Assembly: GCA_021780285.1 (NCBI GenBank)
Contig: JAJXZA010000197.1
Span: 1-7,186 of the forward strand
Direction: 5' to 3'
Origin: Planctomycetota bacterium
GTDB lineage: Bacteria; Planctomycetota; Phycisphaerae; WQYP01
DNA: 7,186 nucleotides
Position numbers and translations under genes: made by a program. Shown in pieces: positions 1 to 6,008 of this stretch. Numbering within the stretch: position 1 is the first letter of the stretch; each line of letters opens with the position of its first letter. The notes beneath the pieces were generated by a model. The model did no database searches, had not been told where the DNA came from, and worked only from the letters and a program-made list of their open reading frames with translations.

Positions 1-1695
1 CGGCGCCAGCGGCTGCTTTTCTGAAAGGTTTGGCAGAATCTGATCATCAAACCGGGCAAAAGTGCCCGCCACGCGGGTGAAGCCGTCAAATTTCAGCGCA
101 CGGCCTGAAGCCTTAAACAGCGGCCACTTGGCGGAATCGCCGCCAGCCATTGGGCGACACTCAATAATGGCCTCTGTAACAAGCCATTGTGCAGGCGTCA
201 TCTGACAGGCGACAAAACGCTTCCATACCAGATCGTAAAGCCGGAATTGTTCATCGCTAAGCGCCCGCCGCACACTCGCGGGCGTGAGCGTTACATCCGT
301 GGGACGAATGGCTTCGTGGGCTTCTTGAGCGCCCTGGCGGCTGGCGTAAATGTTGGGCGTTTCAGGCAGATAGGGCTTGCCGAACGTTGTCTGAATGTAA
401 CCGCGGGCCATGGCGATCGCGTCGTTGCTCAGGTTCTGCGAGTCGGTACGCATGTAGGTGATAAGGCCCACCGCGCCCACGTTGGGCAGTTCCACACCTT
501 CGTAAAGTTGCTGGGCGACGCGCATGGTGCGCTGGGCGCCGAAACCGAGCTGGTTGCTCGCCGCCTGCTGCAGCGTGCTGGTGCTGAATGGACCCGGCGG
601 CCGCGAGGTCGAAGGCCGGGTGTTTAAGCTGCGCACGGCAAATGTCGGGGCGTTTTTTCCTGCGGCGATATCGCCCATCAGTGTGGTTATTTTGGCCGCC
701 GCACCGCGATTGGGAATGCCGCGCGGCCCATTGGAGCCATCGTTGTCTACCGTTTGCTCTCGCAGGTTAACCAGGCCCAGGGCCACAGCGGCCCGGCGGG
801 CGTCGGCGGCGTTTTTGGGATCAAATTTTTTGCCGTCAAGCTCCACCAGCTGAGCCTTAAAGCCCGAATTTTCGGCAAGCCATGCGGTGCGTTCAGCCGC
901 GTTGGGAGCCGTGGCGACCGACGCGGAATCGGTGCCGTCATCGGCGGCATCGTCATCATCCTGCGGGCCGGCGATAAACGCCTGCCATTGGGCGGCAAGG
1001 TCGGCGGCTGCTTTAATGTCGGTGGTAAATACGCCGGCAACCTTCCAGTACTCTTCAGGCATGAAGGCGGCGATTTCACGCTCGCGATCCACAATAATTT
1101 TTAGCGCCACGCTTTGCACACGGCCGGCTGAAAGCCCGCGCGCCACCTTTTTCCAGAGCAGCGGCGAGATTTTATAGCCCATCAGCCGGTCGAGTATGCG
1201 CCGGGCCTGCTGGGCGTTTACTTTGTCGAGGTCAATCGTATGGGGATGATCAAACGCTTTGAGGATGGCTGTCTTGGTTATTTCGTTGAAGACCACGCGC
1301 TTGGCCTGGCGTTCAGGCAGGTTGAGCGCATGGGCGAGGTGCCAGGCGATGGCCTCTCCTTCGCGGTCCAAGTCGGTTGCGAGATACACTTCACCGGCCC
1401 GGCGCGCAGCTGTACGCAACTCACCGATGAGTTTTTGGCGACGATCGAGCACTTCATAGGTGGGGGCGAAGTTATTTTCGACATCTACGCCGAGGCCCTT
1501 TTCGGGCAGGTCGCGCACATGGCCCATTGAGGCCCGCACTTCAAAGTTTGAGCCGAGGTACTTGTTGATGGTTTTGGCCTTCGCCGGAGATTCAACAATC
1601 ACCAGAGCCGGACCAGAAGATTGAGATGAGGTTTTAGCCACCTGCTTGCCATCCTTATATAAGGGCACTTTCGGTGAATCGAGCTTTAAGCCCAT
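1..1695 (-). CDS. topA: DNA topoisomerase I (type IA), N-terminal 565 codons, cut by the window edge
   Basis: Type IA topoisomerase that relaxes negatively supercoiled DNA through a 5'-phosphotyrosine intermediate in the cytoplasm. The reverse strand stays open from ATG 1695 to base 1. Visible landmarks are the TOPRIM opening LVIVESPAKAKTI with catalytic Glu35, the acidic DLDRE motif (Asp108, Asp110, Glu112), SAGRVQSVAL, STLQQAAS, the active-site block ITYMRTDSQNLS with nucleophile Tyr414, and AHEAIRPTD. Between Asp110 and Tyr414 it carries roughly 100 residues more than the E. coli enzyme, including an acidic stretch near residues 246-257. The C-terminal zinc-finger part lies outside the window. 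Start choice: ATG 1695 is the only ATG in frame before the TOPRIM motif. The frame continues open upstream to about 1900 but has no other ATG, GTG or TTG, and no clear Shine-Dalgarno precedes 1695, so the exact start is less certain than the identity. Confidence 0.96.
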   Translation of the reverse strand, partial: MGLKLDSPKVPLYKDGKQVAKTSSQSSGPALVIVESPAKAKTINKYLGSNFEVRASMGHVRDLPEKGLGVDVENNFAPTYEVLDRRQKLIGELRTAARRAGEVYLATDLDREGEAIAWHLAHALNLPERQAKRVVFNEITKTAILKAFDHPHTIDLDKVNAQQARRILDRLMGYKISPLLWKKVARGLSAGRVQSVALKIIVDREREIAAFMPEEYWKVAGVFTTDIKAAADLAAQWQAFIAGPQDDDDAADDGTDSASVATAPNAAERTAWLAENSGFKAQLVELDGKKFDPKNAADARRAAVALGLVNLREQTVDNDGSNGPRGIPNRGAAAKITTLMGDIAAGKNAPTFAVRSLNTRPSTSRPPGPFSTSTLQQAASNQLGFGAQRTMRVAQQLYEGVELPNVGAVGLITYMRTDSQNLSNDAIAMARGYIQTTFGKPYLPETPNIYASRQGAQEAHEAIRPTDVTLTPASVRRALSDEQFRLYDLVWKRFVACQMTPAQWLVTEAIIECRPMAGGDSAKWPLFKASGRALKFDGFTRVAGTFARFDDQILPNLSEKQPLAP

Positions 1696-1804
1696 TTCGC
1701 GTTGCCGGCTCGCTTCGCCTGCGGCTGCATCGGCACCGCCGTTTGAGTGCAGCTGACGCTTCGCTTGGTAATATACCGTCGGCCCACTGCAACCATACTC
1801 GGCT

Positions 1805-1810
1805 ATTATA
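1805..1810 (-). promoter_or_regulatory. Possible -10 box upstream of topA
   Basis: On the reverse strand 1810-1805 reads TATAAT, a perfect -10 hexamer about 110 bases upstream of the topA ATG, in a locally AT-rich stretch. I do not see a convincing -35 hexamer at 16-18 bases, so this is a weak candidate only. Confidence 0.25.
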
Positions 1811-1874
1811 GGTACAAAAGCAAAATATTCATAATAATGAACAACTAGCAGGCCCGCGCCGACCCGACTATAGC

Positions 1875-1916
1875 TGCCACATTGACCGCCAGTGGCATGT
1901 TATAGGACGCAACATG
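1875..1916. repeat. Two overlapping inverted repeats between topA and the sigma-54 promoter
   Basis: TGCCAC (1875-1880) and GTGGCA (1892-1897) are perfect 6-bp arms separated by 11 bases. CATGTT (1896-1901) and AACATG (1911-1916) are perfect 6-bp arms separated by 9 bases. They share two bases. They lie about 220-260 bases upstream of the predicted sigma-54 transcription start and about 200 bases upstream of topA, so they could be operators for either gene. No regulator can be named from the sequence. Confidence 0.3.
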
Positions 1917-1962
1917 TCGGTCACCGAGCCACGTTGACGCCCTCATTTCCGCATTGATAGTC

Positions 1963-1984
1963 ATTTGAACAAGGCTTGTCAAAT
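1963..1984. promoter_or_regulatory. 22-bp dyad, candidate enhancer-binding site
   Basis: The outer arms ATTTGA (1963-1968) and TCAAAT (1979-1984) are perfect complements. Inside them CAAG (1970-1973) and CTTG (1975-1978) form a second dyad offset by half a base. The centre lies about 164 bases upstream of the predicted sigma-54 start near 2138, within the usual -100 to -200 range of activator sites for RpoN promoters. The dyad is seen directly. The role as an activator site is inferred from position. Confidence 0.4.
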
Positions 1985-2110
1985 AAAATTCTCGCTGGGG
2001 TATAGCCCAATCTTGTAGCGTTTTCGGCGACTAAATGTGATATAAGTTATTATATAATAAAGCTTTATGATAAATGACACGCTGCGGGATCGTCAAGTTT
2101 TTTCCGGCGA

Positions 2111-2126
2111 TTGGCACGAAATTTGC
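2111..2126 (+). promoter_or_regulatory. Sigma-54 (RpoN) -24/-12 promoter for the isochorismatase-fold gene
   Basis: The sequence reads TTGGCACG, four bases (AAAT), then TTGC. It matches the RpoN consensus TGGCACG-N4-TTGC at every defined position, with GG (2113-2114) and GC (2125-2126) separated by the required ten bases. The predicted transcription start is near 2138, giving a leader of about 163 nt before ATG 2301. Because the promoter lies inside the longer reading frame that begins at 2067, it argues strongly against that upstream start. Confidence 0.8.
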
Positions 2127-2138
2127 CCCTACATCCTA

Positions 2139-2300
2139 TTGAGCACAACCGAATTGTGCTCCAAAGTGCGGCTTTGTCCGTATAGCTATATGGAGCCTCG
2201 TGCCGATGATGCTCTTATCGGAGCCACAGTTGAATGTGTTCGCCTATTTGTTTTTGGCGAAATCATCGGCAAACATCGAGCCTTTTCGAGGGGATTTGCA
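2139..2300 (+). promoter_or_regulatory. Structured 5' leader with consecutive stem-loops
   Basis: Directly after the predicted start come back-to-back hairpins: GAGCACAA/TTGTGCTC (2141-2148 with 2154-2161, loop CCGAA), CAAAG/CTTTG (2162-2166 with 2172-2176), and an 18-base near-palindrome around TATAGCTATA (2177-2194). CCGAT/ATCGG (2203-2207 with 2217-2221) and TTCGCC/GGCGAA (2239-2244 with 2256-2261) follow. The last small pairing, TCGA 2276-2279 with 2286-2289, touches the ribosome binding site GAGGGG at 2288-2293. I see no terminator-type U run. The first loop can be read as ACCGAA(U), with A at position 1 and G at position 4 as in ANTAR-protein target loops, but its size and the second hairpin do not fit that motif cleanly. 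Confidence 0.4.
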
Positions 2301-3023
2301 ATGATCAGGATTTCTGGCCCGGCCATTCTCGACCTCAACACCCAAAACGACCTGTTTGCCAAACAAGGCGTTTACACGCTGCATAACTTTGCGGCAGTCG
2401 TACCGGCCCTCAACGCGGTGTTTCAATGGGCCGACAAGCATAGCGTTCCGGTTGTAAGCACCCGCCTGCATTCGGCTTCTATTGCCGACCGCGGCAAAAC
2501 GCTGGTGGTGGGCACACCGGGCACCGAAGGCCATAAAAAATTGCCCGGTACATTATTGCGCCGTTTTGTCGAACTTCCCGTGGATTGCGGCACCGATATA
2601 CCGGTGCAGGGGTTTGCCGGCGCCCAGCAGTTCATATTTGACCTTACCGATACCGATCCGTTTGTTTCGCCCCGGCTCGATCGCCTGCTTTCCGAAGCCG
2701 AGGCTGATATCTGGCTGGTGATGGGCGGCCCGCTGGAACTGTCGGTTCGCATGGCCGTCCTCGGGCTGCTGCAGCGCCGGCAGAAAGTGGCTCTGATAAA
2801 AGATGGCTTTGCCGAGCGCGACGCCTACGAGGGCGAAATGGCGCTGCGGCAAATCGAAAGCAAAAATATCGAATGGCTTGATGCCGCCGAAGTGCCTGAT
2901 CGCTTTGCACCCAAGCGTCGCGTGCTCGACCCGGCCCGCAAGCTGCGCCTCGGTCGCGGCGGCATGCCGGTGTTGGTGCATCGGCCCATGCGCGGCAGCA
3001 CCAAATACCGTATGCCGCGCTGA
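2301..3023 (+). CDS. Isochorismatase/cysteine-hydrolase-fold protein lacking catalytic Lys and Cys
   Basis: A 240-aa protein of the isochorismatase/nicotinamidase superfamily, whose active members use an Asp-Lys-Cys triad to hydrolyse amides or enol ethers. The fold is seen in AILDLNTQNDLF (Asp11 is the expected catalytic Asp), PVVSTRLHS, GTPGTEGHKKLPGTLL, and WLVMGGPLELSVRMAVLGLLQRR followed by KVALIKDG. The Lys strand (usually ...EKQTFDVF) reads IFDLTDTDPFV, placing Leu115 where Lys belongs. The nucleophile position, usually Cys before VRAA, is Ser148. It is therefore probably not a normal hydrolase. A basic tail (residues 205-240, about 12 Lys/Arg against one Asp) extends past the fold. 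Start chosen at ATG 2301: GAGGGG at 2288-2293 sits seven bases upstream, and the sigma-54 promoter lies 5' of it. It is convergent with the next gene, with 33 bp between the two stop codons. Substrate or partner is unknown. Confidence 0.8.
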   Translation: MIRISGPAILDLNTQNDLFAKQGVYTLHNFAAVVPALNAVFQWADKHSVPVVSTRLHSASIADRGKTLVVGTPGTEGHKKLPGTLLRRFVELPVDCGTDIPVQGFAGAQQFIFDLTDTDPFVSPRLDRLLSEAEADIWLVMGGPLELSVRMAVLGLLQRRQKVALIKDGFAERDAYEGEMALRQIESKNIEWLDAAEVPDRFAPKRRVLDPARKLRLGRGGMPVLVHRPMRGSTKYRMPR

Positions 3024-3056
3024 CGGCGCAACATTGCCCCGATGGCTCCCAAAGCC
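3024..3056. other. Short convergent intergenic gap
   Basis: Only 33 bp separate the stops of the two convergent genes. A 4-bp stem, GGCT/AGCC with loop CCCAA, overlaps the end of the reverse-strand gene and is too weak to call a terminator, so transcripts from the two sigma-54 promoters may read into each other's 3' ends. Confidence 0.4.
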
Positions 3057-4199
3057 TCACGCAGGCATGCGCCATGAAACAGGCTTCGGCAATGCGGCAA
3101 TGGAGCCGATGGCCTGCGGCTGTTCAACGTTAAACGTGCCATGCTTCAGCGTCATGTCCGGGAACTCTTGGGCCGAAGTTTGTATGCCAAGCGATGCCGC
3201 CGCCGTGCGGAACAAGTTGGGCTGAACGCTTCGCCGGGCCACGTTTATGGCGTCAAAGCCGGCGGGAATTTCGCCCCAGCGCATCATTTGCGCGAGCATC
3301 CACACCACATGGGTAGCCGAGGGAAAGCACCCCTGCGGGCTGAAACTGCGAAATTGCCATTCGGGCCTGCGTGCGGCCGCCAGCGACTCACAGCCCGCGC
3401 TGTGAGGCCCGATGCATAGACTCTGTAAAATAAGTTCCGCCGGTTGATTCAGATACGGCTCGCTTGCGAGCCAGGCCGCAATCTGCGGATAGTTGGCCGG
3501 CTCGCCGCAAAACTGACATGCCCGCAGCACGGCGCGCATCGCACCGATGACCTCGTCTTCATGCCGGGCAAAAAATGCGGCTCGTCCAACAAGCAATTTT
3601 TCGGGATGATCGGGCACAACATCCACCGAGCACGCCGCAATGCGGCCGATGCCCTGCCGCTGCGCCAGCAGGCCCCACGGTTCCGGCGCACAAAACAAAT
3701 CAAGATACCCCTTGGCCAGGTGCTCAACCATTCGACTGGGCGTCAACGGCATGAATTCGGCGTCTGCACCGGCCTTGAGGCCGCCCTGGGCCAGCCAGTC
3801 GCGCAGCACAAAATGCTCGGCCGACAATCTTGCGGGATGCCCGCACGAAAGCATATTCCGCTGTGAAACACGGCGCACCGCCGCGCCAAGCGAGGCCGGA
3901 GTAAAAGCGTCAAGCGCCGCAAGCCGGCTTGAAACCACAATGCAGCTTCCGCCGCGGGCCAGGGTCATCAGCGTCTGCACCGACTCGGCATAGCCGTCGC
4001 GACCCACCTGGCTCATGGCGCTTGCACCCAGGAGCGCGTGCGACAGGTCCAGCCAGCCGGCGTTTAAGCCATCGCGAATGGCGCGCCATCCGGGCTGGCG
4101 CACGAGCTGCACCTGCACTCTTTCTTCCTCAAAAAGCCCACGCTCCCGGGCCACCATAAGCGGCGCGGCATCCAACAAACCGACGAACCCAATTCGCAC
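3057..4199 (-). CDS. NrtA/CmpA/NasS-family nitrate-binding protein without export signal (NasS-like sensor)
   Basis: A 380-aa periplasmic-binding-protein fold of the NrtA/CmpA family. Family blocks are VRIGFVGLLDAAPLMVARERGLF at the N-terminus, GWRAIRDGLNAGWLDLSHAL, CAPEPWGLLAQRQGIG (compare the GEPW block of NrtA), PEKLLVGRAAFFARH, and THVVWMLAQMMRWGEIP near the C-terminus. Start: GTG 4199, with AGAGG eight bases upstream. The protein then begins directly with the first beta strand, leaving no signal peptide or lipobox, so it should be cytoplasmic. That is the arrangement of NasS, the nitrate/nitrite sensor that holds the ANTAR antiterminator NasT, rather than of the exported ABC transporter component. 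No NasT, permease or ATPase gene is present in the window. An in-frame ATG at 4286 is rejected because it overlaps the -12 element of the promoter. NasS role is inference; family membership is fairly sure. Confidence 0.85.
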   Translation of the reverse strand: MRIGFVGLLDAAPLMVARERGLFEEERVQVQLVRQPGWRAIRDGLNAGWLDLSHALLGASAMSQVGRDGYAESVQTLMTLARGGSCIVVSSRLAALDAFTPASLGAAVRRVSQRNMLSCGHPARLSAEHFVLRDWLAQGGLKAGADAEFMPLTPSRMVEHLAKGYLDLFCAPEPWGLLAQRQGIGRIAACSVDVVPDHPEKLLVGRAAFFARHEDEVIGAMRAVLRACQFCGEPANYPQIAAWLASEPYLNQPAELILQSLCIGPHSAGCESLAAARRPEWQFRSFSPQGCFPSATHVVWMLAQMMRWGEIPAGFDAINVARRSVQPNLFRTAAASLGIQTSAQEFPDMTLKHGTFNVEQPQAIGSIAALPKPVSWRMPA

Positions 4200-4213
4200 A
4201 ACCGGCACCTCTT

Positions 4214-4228
4214 GCGGCTGCCTGCCGC
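4214..4228 (-). other. Hairpin in the leader of the NasS-like gene
   Basis: On the reverse strand GCGGC, five bases (AGGCA), GCCGC form a 5-bp GC stem ending just upstream of the AGAGG ribosome binding site. A second possible stem, GCGGC with GCCGC around an 11-base loop, lies upstream at roughly 4241-4261. Two tandem hairpins in about 72 nt of leader could influence translation. There is no U run, so termination is unlikely. Confidence 0.3.
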
Positions 4229-4282
4229 TGCACACAATGTTCGCGGCAACGACGCGCAGCCGCAGTACGCAGCACCAACAAT

Positions 4283-4296
4283 GCAAAAGCTGTGCC
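4283..4296 (-). promoter_or_regulatory. Sigma-54 (RpoN) -24/-12 promoter for the NasS-like gene
   Basis: Reading the reverse strand from 4297: CGGCACA, four bases (GCTT), TTGCA. GG (4296-4295) and GC (4284-4283) are ten bases apart, and the core GGCAC-N5-TTGCA fits the RpoN consensus except for C in place of the T before GG and A in place of the G closing the -24 block. The predicted start is near 4271, giving about 72 nt of leader before GTG 4199. Confidence 0.65.
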
Positions 4297-4299
4297 GAA

Positions 4300-4634
4300 G
4301 CGGGCGATGCTGATCATTTACCGTCCAAATGTCATACGATTGCGACCTTAACGGAAAAACGCCCTTTTCACGCCGCACAACTTCTGCGTACAAGATGCCT
4401 TGATCGCAAACCGCACCGCACCGGGCATGGGGCTTTGCGTCCAATAATCCTGCGGCTGCACGACCGCAACCCAAGGTCTCAAAAAGCGCTTGTAGACGGG
4501 CTTCCCGTATTGCCGAAAAATTATGTGGCCCCAGCGCCTTGTGCGACGGTAGAGCGATGCGGCCCGCGCTTCGGCGCTGTGATGGGTGATGTCGGCTGTG
4601 CCGGCATCCGCCGACCTGTTTTTTGGAGTTAGCC
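4300..4634. other. Intergenic region upstream of two divergent genes
   Basis: About 335 bp between the NasS-like promoter and the HD-GYP gene. Apart from the dyad at 4386-4407 and a small ACGGG/CCCGT hairpin at 4496-4508, I see no gene, no clear sigma-70 promoter and no second GG-N10-GC element facing the HD-GYP gene. Open frames here on both strands have no recognisable protein content. Confidence 0.5.
4386..4407. promoter_or_regulatory. 22-bp imperfect dyad, candidate activator site for the NasS-like gene
   Basis: GCG (4386-4388) pairs with CGC (4405-4407), and CAAG (4391-4394) pairs with CTTG (4399-4402), so 7 of 11 base pairs are symmetric. The centre is about 125 bases upstream of the predicted sigma-54 start on the reverse strand. 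It shares a CAAG/CTTG core and the 22-bp overall size with the dyad at 1963-1984, though the core spacing differs. Confidence 0.25.
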
Positions 4635-6008
4635 ATGCTGCTCGCTCAACGCACGCTCACGTTTAACGCACCGTCGGAAGTTCCAGCCACTTCGCTGCTT
4701 GGTTTGATTGTCGGCCTTTCCGCCGGCCTGGACCTCGCCGCGGGGGCGCCAACCGGCCACAGCACACGCTGCGCCTGGATTGCCTCAAAAATAGCCGCTC
4801 AACTCAATCTGCCTGAACACGAGTCAACCGACATGCTCTATTCGGTGCTGCTCAAAGATGCCGGCGTACCCTTTACTGCCAGCCGCATTCATGAGCTTTT
4901 CGGCTGCGATGACCTTGTATTTCGCAAAGCCGCCATGCGGGTCAATTTGCGCTCGCGTAGGCAGGCGATTGCGTTTTCATTAAATCAAGCCTCACAGAAT
5001 CGGCATGTCGGCGGCCAGCCATTGCACACACTGCGGCTGGTGCTGCACAACAATATGATCTGGACCGATCTGGCCGCGCTTCGCGCTGACAAAGGCGCTG
5101 AAATCGTCCGTGAGATGGGCTTTGGCGACAGCATCGCGGGCGCGGTGCGCAGCCTGCACGAGCATTTCGACGGCGGCGGCTGGCCCCGAAAAATCGCCGG
5201 CAAGCATATACCCATCGCCAGCCGCATAGCGTTGGTGGCACGCAACCTGGACCTTCTGCTGCATTCGCATGGTTCTATTCGCGCCATGGATGCAATTGAA
5301 TCGCACTCGGGCGTTGAGTACGACCCCGACGTTGTCCACGCGCTTGACGCGGCCACGCAGGATGATGACTTCTGGCTTAGTCTCAAAGCCGGCGACCTGC
5401 GCCGGGAGGTTATGCAGGGTGTATCCGACGATGTCATGGCCACCCAGGAGCGCATAGACCTCGTATGCGGCGCTTTTGGCCGGCTCGTAGACAGCAAATC
5501 GGCATTTTCTTTTGGACACAGCGCGCGGGTGGCGCGCCTGGCTGAGCGCATCGGCCGGCAGATGGGTCTCATGCAGCAGCAGCGGCGCATCTTGGTGCGG
5601 GCGGCACTGCTGCACAACATCGGCAACCTTGGCATCAGCAACCTGATTTTAGAAAAGCCCGGTAAGCTGACGCTGCCCGAGGTTGCCGCAATGCGCGAGC
5701 ATGCCCGAATGACCAGCCACATTTTGCAGGGCATTACCGGCTTCGAGCAGATTGCCGCCATTGCCGGTGCCCACCACGAAAGGCCCGATGGTCAGGGTTA
5801 CCCCGTAGGCCTTGCGGGCGAGGCGATTCCGCAGGAGAGCAAAATCATCAGCGTCGCCGATGTGTTCGACGCGCTGACCGCCGAGCGACCCCAGCGCGCT
5901 GCCATGTGCCATCATGAGGCCATCGCACTGATGGAAAAAGACCGCGGCAGCGGCTTCGACCCCGATTGCCTCGATGCCTTGATGACCATCCTGCCCGACG
6001 AGCATTAA
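4635..6008 (+). CDS. Tandem HD / HD-GYP protein with degenerate HD-GYP active site
   Basis: A 457-aa cytoplasmic protein with no membrane segments. The N-terminal HD-like domain spans about residues 22-220: GHSTR (His42), LLKDAG (Lys74-Asp75), then HEHFDGGGWP. The C-terminal HD-GYP domain spans about 285-450: GHSARVARLAERIG (His295), ALLHNIGNLGISNLIL, HHERPDGQGYP (His380, His381, GYP at 388-390), and SVADVFDALTAERPQR. HD-GYP proteins hydrolyse cyclic di-GMP at a two- or three-metal centre. Here the signature HD reads His327-Asn328 and the following Lys of HDxGK is Asn331, so metal binding and hydrolysis are doubtful while the GYP loop is kept. The two-domain layout matches a family I recognise, in which the second domain normally has an intact HD. 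Start: ATG 4635, with TTGGAG at 4623-4628 six bases upstream. A TTG at 4623 would fall within this ribosome binding site. No REC or PAS input domain is present. Confidence 0.88.
   Translation: MLLAQRTLTFNAPSEVPATSLLGLIVGLSAGLDLAAGAPTGHSTRCAWIASKIAAQLNLPEHESTDMLYSVLLKDAGVPFTASRIHELFGCDDLVFRKAAMRVNLRSRRQAIAFSLNQASQNRHVGGQPLHTLRLVLHNNMIWTDLAALRADKGAEIVREMGFGDSIAGAVRSLHEHFDGGGWPRKIAGKHIPIASRIALVARNLDLLLHSHGSIRAMDAIESHSGVEYDPDVVHALDAATQDDDFWLSLKAGDLRREVMQGVSDDVMATQERIDLVCGAFGRLVDSKSAFSFGHSARVARLAERIGRQMGLMQQQRRILVRAALLHNIGNLGISNLILEKPGKLTLPEVAAMREHARMTSHILQGITGFEQIAAIAGAHHERPDGQGYPVGLAGEAIPQESKIISVADVFDALTAERPQRAAMCHHEAIALMEKDRGSGFDPDCLDALMTILPDEH

Noticed and set aside
187..1530. Several plus-strand frames across the topA region
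   Set aside because: They are antisense to a continuous, motif-rich TopA reading frame.
2067..2300. 78-residue N-terminal extension of the isochorismatase-fold protein from ATG 2067
   Set aside because: The sigma-54 promoter and its transcription start lie inside it, the residues are not domain-like, and ATG 2301 has a strong ribosome binding site followed directly by the first beta strand.
4200..4286. 29-residue extension of the NasS-like protein from ATG 4286
   Set aside because: ATG 4286 overlaps the -12 element of the promoter, the residues do not form a normal signal peptide, and GTG 4199 has AGAGG at good spacing.
4064..4636. 190-codon reverse frame overlapping the NasS-like gene start and the intergenic region, considered as a possible NasT
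   Set aside because: No receiver or ANTAR domain pattern; composition is that of an out-of-frame shadow, and it overlaps a confidently identified gene.
4985..5761. 258-codon reverse frame inside the HD-GYP gene
   Set aside because: Antisense shadow caused by high GC; Ser/Arg/Cys-rich with no recognisable blocks.
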